DNA from: an uncultured Clostridia bacterium
Lineage (GTDB): Bacteria; Bacillota; Clostridia; Christensenellales; Aristaeellaceae
Assembly: GCA_934647235.1 (NCBI GenBank)
Contig: CAKUFG010000026.1
Location: forward strand, 1 to 42,688
Reading direction: 5' to 3'
DNA: 42,688 bases
Shown: positions 33,118 through 41,713 of the stretch, in pieces
How positions within the stretch are numbered: position 1 is the first letter of the stretch
How the letters are laid out: every line of letters starts with the position of its first letter
Program-made: the position numbers and the translations under genes
Notes under the pieces: model-generated
The model's input: the letters and a program-made list of their open reading frames with translations, nothing else
Told to the model about the DNA's origin: nothing
Databases searched by the model: none

Positions 33118-33984
33118 ATGAAAGGCATATTGATTACCAACGCATTTATGCGGCAGGGCAGCTTTGCGCGTATGCGCGGGCTGTTTGAGCAAGCGGCCAA
33201 CCGGGCGGACATCAGCCTGATTCCGCGCGTGAACACGGATTTTATGCTCATGCCTGCAAGCGCCCACCTGAAGGTGGCCTTTATCCTGTTCTATGACAAG
33301 GATATCCGCCTGGCCGCGCGCCTGGAGGCGGCGGGCCTGCCGGTGTTCAACAAAGCAAAGGCCATCGCGCTGTGCGATGACAAAACGCTGACCTATCTGG
33401 CCTTGCAACGCGCGGGTGTGCGCCAGCCTGATACCGTGCTGTGCCCGCAGACCTTTCCGGGGCTGGGCTACGGCGATATGGATTTTCTGGAGGGCGTGGG
33501 CGTGGAGCTGGGCTGGCCGATGGTGATCAAGGAGGGCTGCGGCTCCTTTGGCGAGCAGGTATACCTGGCGCAGGATGAGGCGCAGGCACGCGATATCCTG
33601 CATCGCATCGGCGCAAAGCCCGCGCTGTTTCAGCGCTTTATCGCCCATAGCGCCGGGCGCGACCGGCGGCTGTTTGTGGTGGGCGATCAGGTGATCGCCG
33701 CCATTGAGCGCCGCAACGAGCATGGGGATTTCCGCGCCAACATTGAGCACGGCGGCGTGGCGAGCGCGTACTCCCCCACGGCGCAGGAAAGCGCGCTGGC
33801 GCTGGCTGCCTGCCGCGCCCTGGGGCTGGACTTTGGCGGGGTGGATCTGTTGGAGGCCGAGGACGGGCCTGTGGTGTGCGAGGTGAACAGCAACGCACAC
33901 TTTGCAGGGCTGCTGGCCGCCACGGGGGTAAACCCCGCCGACCATATCATGCAGTATATCCGGAGAACCGTATGCGAGGAATAA
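33118..33984 (+). CDS. ATP-grasp ligase, RimK-like (first of a pair)
   Basis: A 288-residue ATP-grasp enzyme. The N-terminal Rossmann-like part (MKGILITNAFMRQGSFARM) is followed by the grasp domain, with GWPMVIKEGCGSFGEQVYL for ATP binding, LFQRFIAHSAGRDRRLFVVG and the metal-binding end DGPVVCEVNSN near residue 254. The fold ligates an amino group to a carboxylate, as in RimK-type glutamate addition; the substrate is unknown. The ATG at 33118 follows GGGGTGA; an ATG at 33097 overlapping the rarA stop would add seven residues. It overlaps the second ATP-grasp gene by 13 bases. Confidence 0.85.
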   Translation: MKGILITNAFMRQGSFARMRGLFEQAANRADISLIPRVNTDFMLMPASAHLKVAFILFYDKDIRLAARLEAAGLPVFNKAKAIALCDDKTLTYLALQRAGVRQPDTVLCPQTFPGLGYGDMDFLEGVGVELGWPMVIKEGCGSFGEQVYLAQDEAQARDILHRIGAKPALFQRFIAHSAGRDRRLFVVGDQVIAAIERRNEHGDFRANIEHGGVASAYSPTAQESALALAACRALGLDFGGVDLLEAEDGPVVCEVNSNAHFAGLLAATGVNPADHIMQYIRRTVCEE

Positions 33985-34808
33985 TCTGCTACGAAAGCCA
34001 TGAAATTGCCCGCAATCAGGGCTTTATTGATCTTTGGCTGCGCGAAAGCGCGCGGCGCGGCATTGCGCTTACCCTGGCGCGGCTGGAGGAAATGAGCTTT
34101 GGCCTGCGCGAGAACGCGCCCTGCCTGCGCATCGGCGGGCAGGATGCGCACCCCGACTTTGCTGTGATGCGCATGAAGCAGCCGCTTTTGTCCCGCCATC
34201 TGGAGCGGATGGGCGTGCGCGTGTTCAACAATGCCTATACCAGCGAAATTCTCAATGATAAGCGCCGCACACACGCGCTGTTCAGCCCGCTGGCCCCCAT
34301 GATGGATACCGCCTATATCACAGGCGATTCGCCCTGCCCCTTCGATTATCCTGTGGTGGTCAAGGCGGCAGGCGGCTGCGGCGGACGGCAGGTGCGGTTG
34401 TGCGGCGATGAGACCGCCTATCGAGCGGCCATCCGGGAGTTTGCCTGTCAAGCCGTCGCCCAGCCCCTGTGCGATACGCCGGGGCGCGATCTGCGCGTGT
34501 ACATGCTGGGCACGGAGTGCGTGCAGGCCATGCTGCGGCAATCAGACAGCACGGATTTTCGCAGCAATTTCGGCCTGCATCACTGCGCACAGCCGGTGGA
34601 TATCCCCCCTGAGGCGCGCCGCGTGGCCTGCGCCGTGGCGGAGGAGCTGCGCTCGGCGCTGATCGGCGTGGATTTCATTTACGATCACGGCCGGCTGCTC
34701 TTCAACGAGGCCGAGGACGCAGTGGGCACGCGCATGCTGTATCAGTATACCAGGCTGGATATCGTAAGCCTGTATATGGATTACATCGCCGTGCAGATGG
34801 GCGAATAA
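33972..34808 (+). CDS. ATP-grasp ligase (second of a pair)
   Basis: A 278-residue ATP-grasp enzyme starting MRGIICYESHEIARNQGFID, with the grasp segment DYPVVVKAAGGCGGRQVRL, RDLRVYMLG and the metal-binding end LLFNEAEDAVGTRML. It is related to its neighbour in layout but not close in sequence, so this is not a recent duplication. The ATG overlaps the first gene by 13 bases, so they are probably made in equal amounts. The upstream codons of this frame lie inside the other gene. The two may act on one substrate in turn or as a heterodimer; both are inference. No substrate peptide gene is visible nearby. Confidence 0.83.
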   Translation: MRGIICYESHEIARNQGFIDLWLRESARRGIALTLARLEEMSFGLRENAPCLRIGGQDAHPDFAVMRMKQPLLSRHLERMGVRVFNNAYTSEILNDKRRTHALFSPLAPMMDTAYITGDSPCPFDYPVVVKAAGGCGGRQVRLCGDETAYRAAIREFACQAVAQPLCDTPGRDLRVYMLGTECVQAMLRQSDSTDFRSNFGLHHCAQPVDIPPEARRVACAVAEELRSALIGVDFIYDHGRLLFNEAEDAVGTRMLYQYTRLDIVSLYMDYIAVQMGE

Positions 34809-34852
34809 AAAAACGCTTCAATTATTGTTAAAAATGAATACCGCGCGCTTTA

Positions 34853-34881
34853 TTGCATTCCGCATCAGAATGTGATATGAT
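34853..34881 (+). promoter_or_regulatory. Promoter of the shikimate kinase gene
   Basis: TTGCAT (34853-34858), a 17-base spacer and TATGAT (34876-34881), about 30 bases before the ATG. Confidence 0.75.
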
Positions 34882-34911
34882 TTGATCATATGATACAAAG
34901 GAGATGGCGGC

Positions 34912-35421
34912 ATGCTCAAGATGCACATTTTTCTGGTCGGTATGGCAGGCGCGGGCAAAACAAGCCTGGGCAGGCGGCTGGCGACCAACCTAAATATCCC
35001 CTTTGTGGATACCGATCAGCGCGTAAGCGAAATCATGGGCATGTCCGTGATTGAGATTTTCCAGACGCTGGGCGAGCAGTTTTTCCGCAACGCCGAGGCC
35101 GGCGTGCTGATGGAGCTGATTGGCAAGCCCCCGTGCGTGGTGTCTACCGGCGGCGGCCTGCCCACCGTGCGCGAAAACGTGCTGCTGATGCAGAACCACG
35201 GCGTGATCATCCATGTGGATCGTCCGCTGGATCAGATTCTGTCCGATATCAAGATGGATCGCCGCCCCACCCTGGCCGGCGGCTCGCACGAAAATGTGAT
35301 CGACCAGTACAACGAGCGCATCGGCCATTACCGCGCCTGCGCTGATTACCGGCTGGATAACTCCCACGGCTTCGCCATCGGATTGCAGACGCTGACCCAG
35401 ATGGTGGAGAATATGCGATAA
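34912..35421 (+). CDS. aroK: Shikimate kinase
   Basis: A 169-residue P-loop kinase that phosphorylates shikimate in aromatic amino acid synthesis. Walker A GMAGAGKTS is at residues 10-18, the shikimate-binding FVDTDQRV at 31-38 and STGGGLP near 79-85; a lid with DRRPTLAGG is present near 117. The length matches the family. A stronger ribosome site AAGGAG is nine bases before the ATG, and MHIFLVG three residues on could also serve. It stands alone in this region; no other shikimate-pathway gene is near. A terminator follows at once. Confidence 0.92.
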   Translation: MLKMHIFLVGMAGAGKTSLGRRLATNLNIPFVDTDQRVSEIMGMSVIEIFQTLGEQFFRNAEAGVLMELIGKPPCVVSTGGGLPTVRENVLLMQNHGVIIHVDRPLDQILSDIKMDRRPTLAGGSHENVIDQYNERIGHYRACADYRLDNSHGFAIGLQTLTQMVENMR

Positions 35422-35425
35422 ATCA

Positions 35426-35463
35426 AAACCGGGAAGGCTGAAATGGGCCGTTCCCGGTTTTTT
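35426..35463. terminator. Bidirectional terminator between aroK and importer operon
   Basis: AAACCGGGAA (35426-35435) pairs with TTCCCGGTTT (35451-35460), followed by TTT on the plus strand and by a TTTTGATTT stretch on the minus strand. It can end both converging transcripts. Confidence 0.9.
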
Positions 35464-35484
35464 ATGCTTATATATGATAATCAA

Positions 35485-36279
35485 TCAGTGCTTTTTTCTG
35501 CTTCCCGCCGCAGCAGCGGCAATCAGATAAAACGCCAGCACAGGCAGGGCGTACAGCAGCGCACCCGCGAAGGCGTAGTCCGTGCTGCTTTTGATGATAT
35601 CGTTAAACGCAGTAGAGAGCGGGCGCAGGCGTGCGTCCGGCAGCAGGATCAGCGGCTGCTCAACCATGTTCCACACCTGGGCAAAATACACCAGGCCCAG
35701 CGCCGCTAACCCCGGCGCAATCTGCGGCAGCAGCACATAGCACAGAATCTTGAGCGCGGAGTCCGTCTCCAGCGAGGCGGCCTCCCATTGGCTGTCGTCC
35801 ACTGTGCGCAGCAGCATGCACACCGCCACCGGCCCGATGGGCGCAAAAACGTTCAGCAGTATGACGCTCCAAGGGCTGTCGTACAGGCCGGTGTGCAGGC
35901 TCAGCTTGTATACCGGCAGCATGATGATCTGAAACGGCGACAGCAGCGACAGCACGTACAGAGCCAGCAGCGCGCGCTGCCAGCGGCGCGGCAGACGCGA
36001 CAAAAACAGCCCCGCCCCCAGCGCAACAGGCATTGCCAGAGCCAGCGATACGCCCGTCAGCATGGCCGAGTTATAAAACTGGCGGCCGTATTCGCGGTCG
36101 CTCAGCGCGCGGACAAACTGCTCCGTGCTCAGGCGCAGCCCGCCCAGGGAGGCGGCTTCCTGCAGGAAGATTGCCTGCGCCGTTTGCGATGGCAGAAAGG
36201 ACAGCAGCGTCAGCGCGGCTGCCGGCAGCAGAAACAGCGCCAGCAACAGGGTCAGCAGCGCGCCGGAAAGCCTTTTCAT
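35485..36279 (-). CDS. Sugar-type ABC importer permease (MalG-like)
   Basis: A 264-residue permease with about six membrane helices. The EAA loop is QWEAASLETDSALKILCYVL near residue 170. It pairs with the permease just upstream. A frame running back to 37056 is a shadow of the other permease; the ATG at 36279 overlaps that stop by four bases (ATGA), which points to coupling. No ATPase gene is in the operon, so a shared MsmX-type ATPase is expected. The substrate is unknown. Confidence 0.88.
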   Translation of the reverse strand: MKRLSGALLTLLLALFLLPAAALTLLSFLPSQTAQAIFLQEAASLGGLRLSTEQFVRALSDREYGRQFYNSAMLTGVSLALAMPVALGAGLFLSRLPRRWQRALLALYVLSLLSPFQIIMLPVYKLSLHTGLYDSPWSVILLNVFAPIGPVAVCMLLRTVDDSQWEAASLETDSALKILCYVLLPQIAPGLAALGLVYFAQVWNMVEQPLILLPDARLRPLSTAFNDIIKSSTDYAFAGALLYALPVLAFYLIAAAAAGSRKKH

Positions 36280-37091
36280 GCGCGCCCCCTTTCCCGCCCC
36301 GCCAGCGGATAGGCCAGCATGTACAGCAGCAGGGCCAGCACCGTCAGGCTGACGGCGCTGGCCGCCACGTTCTGAAAGTTCAGCTTGTTGAAGTGATTGC
36401 TGATATAGTGCTGTATCATGTACATATTGCGGCACGGATACGCCCCGAACAGCAGATAGCTTTCCTTGTACAGCTGAAAGGCGTACATCAGCAGCACCAG
36501 CAGCATCAGCCCGATATTCGCCTGCACGCAGGGCAGGCTGATGCGCAGATAGGTGCGCACCTCGCCCGCACCATCCAGCGCCGCCGCGTCCAGGATATCC
36601 CGCTCCACCCCGCGCAGCCCGGCATACAGCAGCGCCGCGCCTGTACCGCTGTATTTCCACAGGTAGAGACTGACCAGCGCGCAATAGGCGCTGCCCGCGC
36701 TGCTGAAGGCCGACGTGTGAAACGCCGCCTGCCACAGGGTTGTGATGGATACCGAGGGGATAAACAGCGGCAGCACCAGAATGGACAGCGCCAGGATTCT
36801 GCGCCGCGCGCGCAGCAGCAGATACGCCAGAAGGCCGGCCAGCAGCGATGCACCGCCCACCGTCATCAGCAGGATGATCAGCGTATTCTTTACCGCCAGC
36901 CTGAAGTTTGGGTTGTTCAGCACCCTGGCGTAGTTCTGCAGCCCGACAAACTGCCGCGAAAAGCTGTTGCTCAGCAGCGAATACCAGCCCGTTATGCCAA
37001 AGGGCACAATGTAGAGCGCAAAGAACGCCAGCGCGGCGGGCAGACCCAGCAGGCACAGCTTCAGATCGATCAGCCGCTTACTGTTTTTCAT
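36276..37091 (-). CDS. Sugar-type ABC importer permease (MalF-like)
   Basis: A 271-residue permease of the LplB/MalF type with six helices, beginning MKNSKRLIDLKLCLLGLPAA. The EAA-type loop is DILDAAALDGAGEVRTYLRI near residue 175. A longer frame starts 53 residues upstream inside the binding-protein gene; the ATG at 37091 overlaps the binding-protein stop by four bases (ATGA). The DAAALDGAG motif is the normal ATPase contact. Co-translated with the second permease. Confidence 0.9.
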   Translation of the reverse strand: MKNSKRLIDLKLCLLGLPAALAFFALYIVPFGITGWYSLLSNSFSRQFVGLQNYARVLNNPNFRLAVKNTLIILLMTVGGASLLAGLLAYLLLRARRRILALSILVLPLFIPSVSITTLWQAAFHTSAFSSAGSAYCALVSLYLWKYSGTGAALLYAGLRGVERDILDAAALDGAGEVRTYLRISLPCVQANIGLMLLVLLMYAFQLYKESYLLFGAYPCRNMYMIQHYISNHFNKLNFQNVAASAVSLTVLALLLYMLAYPLAGRERGRA

Positions 37092-39072
37092 TCGGACAGC
37101 ACCATCTCGGCGCGCATCTGGCAGGTCTGCGCGTATTCCTGAGGCGACACCTTGCCCTCCAGCAGCTGCGGATACAGATGCTGCCACTGATCCTTGTACA
37201 GGTCGCCGATGTAGTAATCCTGCACAGCGTTCTGCAGCATGGCGTACCACACGCGCTTGTTGCCGCTGGGATCGTTTTTCAAGTCATTTTCCATATCCGT
37301 CTTCAGCAGATATCCGTTATTGGTGAGGAAGGCCGTGCTCCGCAGCGCATCCTCTGTAAACAGGCAGGCAAGCAGATACTCCGCCGCTTCCCTGCAGGGC
37401 GAATTGGCATTGATCACCGTGCGCACAACGTCCGCCGGATAGCGCGTTTGCCCGTCAAACACCGGCGGCAGCAGCAGCGGGCCATATTCGCCTTCGACCG
37501 CCGAGGAATAGCCTGCGCCGCCCGCATACAGCAGCGCGCGGCTGTTCATTGTCTCCTGCTCGCGGAACAGCACCAGCCCATCCCGGCACAGCTGCGTCCA
37601 GCGTGTCAGATCATCTATAAAGCCCGCGTCGTCATAGCTTGCCGTGCCGCGGAGCACATCCACCGTGTTGGCGTTATACTGCACCAGAAAATAGGGCAGC
37701 GTGCCCACCTGGTCCTGCAGCAGATAAAGCTGCGTGCCATGGCTGGCGTTATACTGGCGCACCGTTTCGCCCAGGGCAAAGAAATCCGCCCAGGTCCAGC
37801 CGTCGCGCGGAATTTCAACGCCCAGCTCGGCCGCCAGCGTCTCGTTCAGGCTCCAGATGTAGGGCTGATAGAAGTTCGGAATGCCAATCAGATGCCCTTC
37901 CGCCGACATGGGCGCAAAGACGTCCGCGCACCGGGCCAGCGTATCGGCAATTTCAGGAATCTCCTCCAGATTGACCGCCGCGCCCGCGCGGTACATATCG
38001 ATGCTGGAAATAAACGTCGAGTTTTCCTGAATGGTGGTAATATCGCAGCCCTCCGCCCCGGCCATAATGTCCGTGGCGATCACGCGCACATCGTTTTCCA
38101 AGCGTTCAGCCAGCTGTACATCGGGATAGCGCTCGTAAAAGCGCGCAAACGCCGCCGCTTCATAGCCGGAGGGCTGCTTCAGATTGATAAACGTGTTCAG
38201 CAGCGTCAGCGTGCCGGCCTTTTTGCCCGCCTGCGCGGACAGCTTCACGGCGTACAGCGCCGTGCCGTCGGCCGACAGGGTGTACAGCGTATCGGCGCTG
38301 CGCCGCAGGCCCATGCTGCCCTCGGGCACGCTGATTTCCGCCTGCTGCACCTGCCCCGTGCGGGCGTTGATATCCAGCAGGCCGGCTTCTGCTCAGGATC
38401 GCGCAGGGCGTACAGGTGCACCTCGCCTTCCGCCATCTGCCCCACCTGAATATACGTAAGCCCCTCCACCGTGACGCTGGGATACGTCAGGGTGCTTACG
38501 CCCTCCGCACTGCGCTGCATCACCGACAGCCTGCCGGTCTGCCCGCTGTAGGCGCAGAAGTATTGTCCGTAGGCGGCAATGGCGGTGATCTTTTCATTTT
38601 CCCAGCCCTGCGCCGTCAGCTTTTCCGCATAATAGGGGCCGCGGATGCCCCTGCCCATCGCCGTATACACGCAGCCGTCGTCGCCCAGCAGATACAGGGA
38701 ACCTGCGGCTTCCAGCTGGCGCACGGTAAAATCCGCCTCCAGCACGCGGCCGTAAGGGCTTGTTTCGGAGGGCGTGCAGGCGTATATCAGCTGTTGTCCG
38801 CCGTCGTTTGCCAGGCAGTACAGCGTTTGATTGTCCGCCGCCAGACGCGCCGCGCCCTGGATGACGGCCACATCGGTTCTGATCATTTTGCTGTCATAGT
38901 AGCTGACCTGGCCCGCCTCCGTTACCGTCCAGAGCAGCTGATCGCTGACTGCATAGCGCAGCCGCTCGGCCCCGCTGATAATGGGCTTTGCAGCTGCCTG
39001 CGCCGTGCCCAAAGCCAGGGCAAGGCAAAGCAGCAGGATCAACGCGCAAACGCTTCTCTTTTTCATACGCAT
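37088..39072 (-). pseudogene. Solute-binding protein fused to a propeller-like N-terminal region, split by a frameshift
   Basis: The N-terminal 230 residues from the ATG at 39072 (signal peptide MRMKKRSVCALILLLCLALA, no lipobox) are built of short repeats of the beta-propeller type, for example RLAADNQTLYCLANDGGQQ. The C-terminal part from about 38390 on is a type-1 binding protein. The two frames meet near 38386-38391: the message reads ...GATCCTGAGCAG AAG..., and restoring one base (for example CAGGAAGCC for CAGAAGCC) would give DPEQEAGLLDINARTG and a continuous product of about 661 residues. This may be a real decay or a sequencing error. Both halves and both downstream permeases look otherwise intact. 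Confidence 0.7.
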
Positions 39073-39220
39073 AGTTCGCAGGGCCTCCTTTTGTTTTTTT
39101 CAGTCGGCTGAACAGCTATGTGTTTTTCGTTGCTTCGTGCTTTTCCGGATCAGCGGGGCCGCGCGGTGCGGGCGGTCGGGTTTCCATTGTCGTTCTGGAG
39201 AATTTCTCTCATCTGGCTAC

Positions 39221-39249
39221 AGGATATCACAGATTTATCCAAATTGCAA
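39221..39249 (-). promoter_or_regulatory. Promoter of the binding-protein/permease operon
   Basis: On the minus strand, TTGCAA (39249-39244), a 17-base spacer and TATCCT (39226-39221), about 150 bases before the start codon. The leader is long and holds no ORF. Confidence 0.6.
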
Positions 39250-39265
39250 CATGCGCTTGCACACA

Positions 39266-39298
39266 AAAAACGAGGATGTCACAGACACCCTCGTTTTT
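39266..39298 (-). terminator. Terminator after rplS
   Basis: A 15-bp stem (AAAAACGAGG on one side, CCTCGTTTTT on the other, loop near 39281) with A- and T-tracts on either end, so it works in either direction. On the minus strand it closes the rplS transcript. Confidence 0.9.
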
Positions 39299-39317
39299 AT
39301 ACCCGAATAACAGAAGC

Positions 39318-39668
39318 TTAGTCGCGGCTGACGTCCTTGATCTTGGCGGCCTTGCCCTGCAAACCGCGCAGGTAATAGAGCTTCGCACGGCGCACCTTAC
39401 CACGGCGGATGATCTCGATATGATCAACGCGGGGAGAATGCAGCGGGAACGTGCGCTCTACGCCGATGCCGTAGCTGACGCGGCGAACCGTGAAGGTTTC
39501 GCGGCAGGAGCCGTTGCGGCGGGCGATTACAGTGCCTTCAAACGCCTGAAGACGTTCGCGGTTACCTTCAACAACCTTTACGAACACACGCAGGGTGTCG
39601 CCAACGTTGAAGTCGGGCCGATCGGTACGGAGTTGCGCCTTTTCGATGGACTTGATGATTTCGCTCAT
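39318..39668 (-). CDS. rplS: 50S ribosomal protein L19
   Basis: A 116-residue basic ribosomal protein at the 30S-50S interface. The segments RPDFNVGDTLRVFVKVVEGN and RVSYGIGVERTFPLHSP are diagnostic. A longer frame starts eight residues upstream at 39692; GGAGG ten bases before the ATG at 39668 and the family N-terminus MSEIIKSIEKAQ support the chosen start. Here it stands alone, not in the usual rpsP-rimM-trmD-rplS order, with its own extended -10 promoter and a structured leader. Confidence 0.97.
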   Translation of the reverse strand: MSEIIKSIEKAQLRTDRPDFNVGDTLRVFVKVVEGNRERLQAFEGTVIARRNGSCRETFTVRRVSYGIGVERTFPLHSPRVDHIEIIRRGKVRRAKLYYLRGLQGKAAKIKDVSRD

Positions 39669-39704
39669 TTTGAGTGTTCCTCCTTCCCTCATAGACGTTC
39701 ATAC

Positions 39705-39735
39705 CCGGCCGCTTCGGCACGAAGCGTTTTGCCGG
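39705..39735 (-). promoter_or_regulatory. Hairpin in the rplS leader
   Basis: CCGGC (39705-39709) pairs with GCCGG (39731-39735) around an inner stem GCTTCG/CGAAGC (39711-39716 with 39720-39725). It lies in the 5' leader between promoter and ribosome site. Such hairpins can mediate autogenous control of L19 genes in Bacillota, but I cannot match it to a described leader. Confidence 0.4.
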
Positions 39736-39764
39736 CAGAGGACCGTCCGTTTCACACAAAGCGT

Positions 39765-39794
39765 ATTATACCACATCCTGTGCCTTTTGCGCAA
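39765..39794 (-). promoter_or_regulatory. Promoter of rplS
   Basis: On the minus strand, TTGCGC (39794-39789), an 18-base spacer and TATAAT (39770-39765) preceded by TGG, an extended -10, about 95 bases before the ATG. Confidence 0.75.
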
Positions 39795-39865
39795 GGGGGA
39801 AAAAGCGTTTTTTGTCCAGAAAAAGGCGTTTTTGCTTATTATTTCGTGCGATTGGAATTGCCAGC

Positions 39866-39881
39866 AAAATGCTGCGCAGCA
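39866..39881 (-). terminator. Short terminator-like hairpin after the DeoR-type gene
   Basis: On the minus strand TGCTGCGCAGCA (39881-39870) forms a short stem followed by TTTT, starting on the base after the regulator's stop codon. The stem is short, so confidence is low. Confidence 0.4.
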
Positions 39882-40625
39882 CTATTTATCTATTTGAGGA
39901 AAAAAGCTGGGAAAAGGAAGTTCGGGATCTTCGTTATGAATAATCCCTGTGATTTCATCAGCATTGCAGAGATGATAAGTATAGGTCTTTCCAAGTTTTG
40001 GGCTAACACACAGGAAATAGCTGGATGCCGATCTGCGAATGGCTGTTTGAATCAGCGAGATCTGATCAGGGCTATAATGGGTAAGCTCCCCACTGGAGGA
40101 AAGCCCGGGAGCAGAAAAAAACGTAGTATTAAAATGAACTAATTGCATCATTGCTTCTGCCAACGAGCCATAGCAGCAGCTGGAAATTGCTCGAATTCTG
40201 CCTCCAATCAAAACCGTCTCAAACCCAAGGTTTGTCGCCTTCAGCGCAGTTTCCAATCCATTGGTAAATATAGTCAAATTTTTAAATGAAGAAAGATATT
40301 CCAAAATCGTGCTGACTGTTGCAGATGCATCTAAAAACAAGACATCCTTTTCATTGATAAGTTTAACTGCCTTCTGTGCAATTTCTTTCTTCTCTTCGAT
40401 GTTTGTTTTCTTAAACATATTTAAGGGCAGATCATCGGCTTTTTGCACCAAGCATGCATTGCCTTGCGTAATCTTTGCCAAATTCATGCTCTCTAGTTTT
40501 TTCAGATCCCGCCGTATGGTCGCCACACTGGCGTATAGCCTCTGCGCTAGCTCCGGGATAGTCAGAAAACGGTTCTCTCTTAGCTGGTTCAGCAGCTGTT
40601 TTTGTCTTTCATTTATATCATCCAT
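39882..40625 (-). CDS. DeoR/GlpR family transcriptional regulator
   Basis: A 247-residue regulator. Residues 1-60 form the DeoR winged-helix (LAQRLYASVATIRRDLKKLE); the rest is the phospho-sugar sensor domain (FLDASATVSTILEYLSS and NTTFFSAPGLSS). A longer frame begins at 40742, but the promoter at 40669-40697 lies inside it, so those codons are not in the message; the ATG at 40625 follows an AAAGGAGG, though 14 bases away. It is divergent from the amidohydrolase and permease genes and probably controls them in answer to a phosphorylated sugar, as relatives do; this is inference. GC content is lower than in the flanking genes. Confidence 0.85.
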   Translation of the reverse strand: MDDINERQKQLLNQLRENRFLTIPELAQRLYASVATIRRDLKKLESMNLAKITQGNACLVQKADDLPLNMFKKTNIEEKKEIAQKAVKLINEKDVLFLDASATVSTILEYLSSFKNLTIFTNGLETALKATNLGFETVLIGGRIRAISSCCYGSLAEAMMQLVHFNTTFFSAPGLSSSGELTHYSPDQISLIQTAIRRSASSYFLCVSPKLGKTYTYHLCNADEITGIIHNEDPELPFPSFFPQIDK

Positions 40626-40668
40626 CGGATTTTCAAATGCCTCCTTTGGCATATATATGTATAGGATT

Positions 40669-40697
40669 ATTTTATCATGATCTATCTCACCTGTCAA
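40669..40697 (-). promoter_or_regulatory. Promoter of the DeoR-type gene
   Basis: On the minus strand, a perfect TTGACA (40697-40692), a 17-base spacer and TAAAAT (40674-40669). A palindrome AAAACCGGTTTT (40718-40729) lies 21 bases upstream. Confidence 0.75.
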
Positions 40698-40769
40698 AAT
40701 GATAATCACAGCAGATGAAAACCGGTTTTGATCAATTATCAACTTACAGCATCAAAAGCGCCAAGCATA

Positions 40770-40797
40770 TTGATTTTTGAGCACTGCTACATATAAT
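40770..40797 (+). promoter_or_regulatory. Promoter of the amidohydrolase-permease operon
   Basis: TTGATT (40770-40775), a 16-base spacer and TATAAT (40792-40797), about 90 bases before the ATG, back to back with the DeoR-type gene's promoter. Confidence 0.65.
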
Positions 40798-40888
40798 AAA
40801 GGTATAAGCCATGTGTGCTTAATCTCTTTTCCATTTCCTCAAGAAAGAACAAAAAACAACGGATGCATAAACTGAGAAAGGAATCAAA

Positions 40889-41695
40889 ATGAGACATATA
40901 TACGCAAATCATGCCCATATCTTCCCTGAATTTGCACGCAAAGACGGCACTATCGCAGTGCTGAGACAGGTTATGCAGGAAAACAGCATTGAAAAATGCA
41001 TATGCTTTGCTCCTTTTTACGAATACTTTTCAGACGCATTTTCTCCCAATGATTGGCTGGCCGAACAGCTTGCATCAGATAATTCACTGTTTGGCTTTGG
41101 CGTAATCAATTTTCATGGAAGCGATATTGCAGATCAGGTTCAGCATATTGCAGATTTAGGTTTCAAAGGCATTAAGCTGCACCCCGCTTTTCAAAAAGTA
41201 AAGATCGATGGTCCGGAATGCTGTCAAGTATATGATAAAGCCCAGGAACTGAACCTTTTTATCTCTTTCCACACAGGCATACATTGGCATCGTATTTCTG
41301 ATTACAACATGCTCTTATATGATGAGGTTGCTTATCGCTATCCGAAGCTTCGTTTTTCCATGGAGCATATGGGCGGCTATTGCTTTTTCAGCGAGGCGCT
41401 TGCCGTAATGCTGAACAATCAAAGAAGCAAATACGCCCCCCGTGTTTTCGCAGGAATCACCAGCGTTTTCGATCGTGAGATGAATAAACCATGGTTTTTA
41501 AGCGACCAGCAAATCAAAGACCTTCTGTGGCAAATGGGTGAAGACTCTTCCATATTCGGTTTGGACTTTCCGTTTAACAGCAGCGCCAAAATCCACGATG
41601 CCATCGAGCATATCATCAATATGGATATTCCAGAGAGCGCAAAGAACGCCATTCTGGGCGGTAATCTGGAAAGGATTCTGAAATTGGACGACTGA
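40889..41695 (+). CDS. Amidohydrolase-family metal-dependent hydrolase
   Basis: A 268-residue TIM-barrel protein of the amidohydrolase-2 type. Metal-binding features: HAH at residues 8-10, KGIKLHPAF near 105, SFHTG near 125, MEHMGG near 160 and a GLDFPF aspartate near 230 in place of the usual GTDxP. Members hydrolyse or decarboxylate sugar lactones and related acids. Start: ATG with AAAGGA seven bases upstream. It is followed by an ABC permease gene after 18 bases and controlled, in all likelihood, by the divergent DeoR-type regulator. Exact substrate unknown. Confidence 0.85.
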   Translation: MRHIYANHAHIFPEFARKDGTIAVLRQVMQENSIEKCICFAPFYEYFSDAFSPNDWLAEQLASDNSLFGFGVINFHGSDIADQVQHIADLGFKGIKLHPAFQKVKIDGPECCQVYDKAQELNLFISFHTGIHWHRISDYNMLLYDEVAYRYPKLRFSMEHMGGYCFFSEALAVMLNNQRSKYAPRVFAGITSVFDREMNKPWFLSDQQIKDLLWQMGEDSSIFGLDFPFNSSAKIHDAIEHIINMDIPESAKNAILGGNLERILKLDD

Positions 41696-41713
41696 CGGGA
41701 AGGAGGAATTCAC

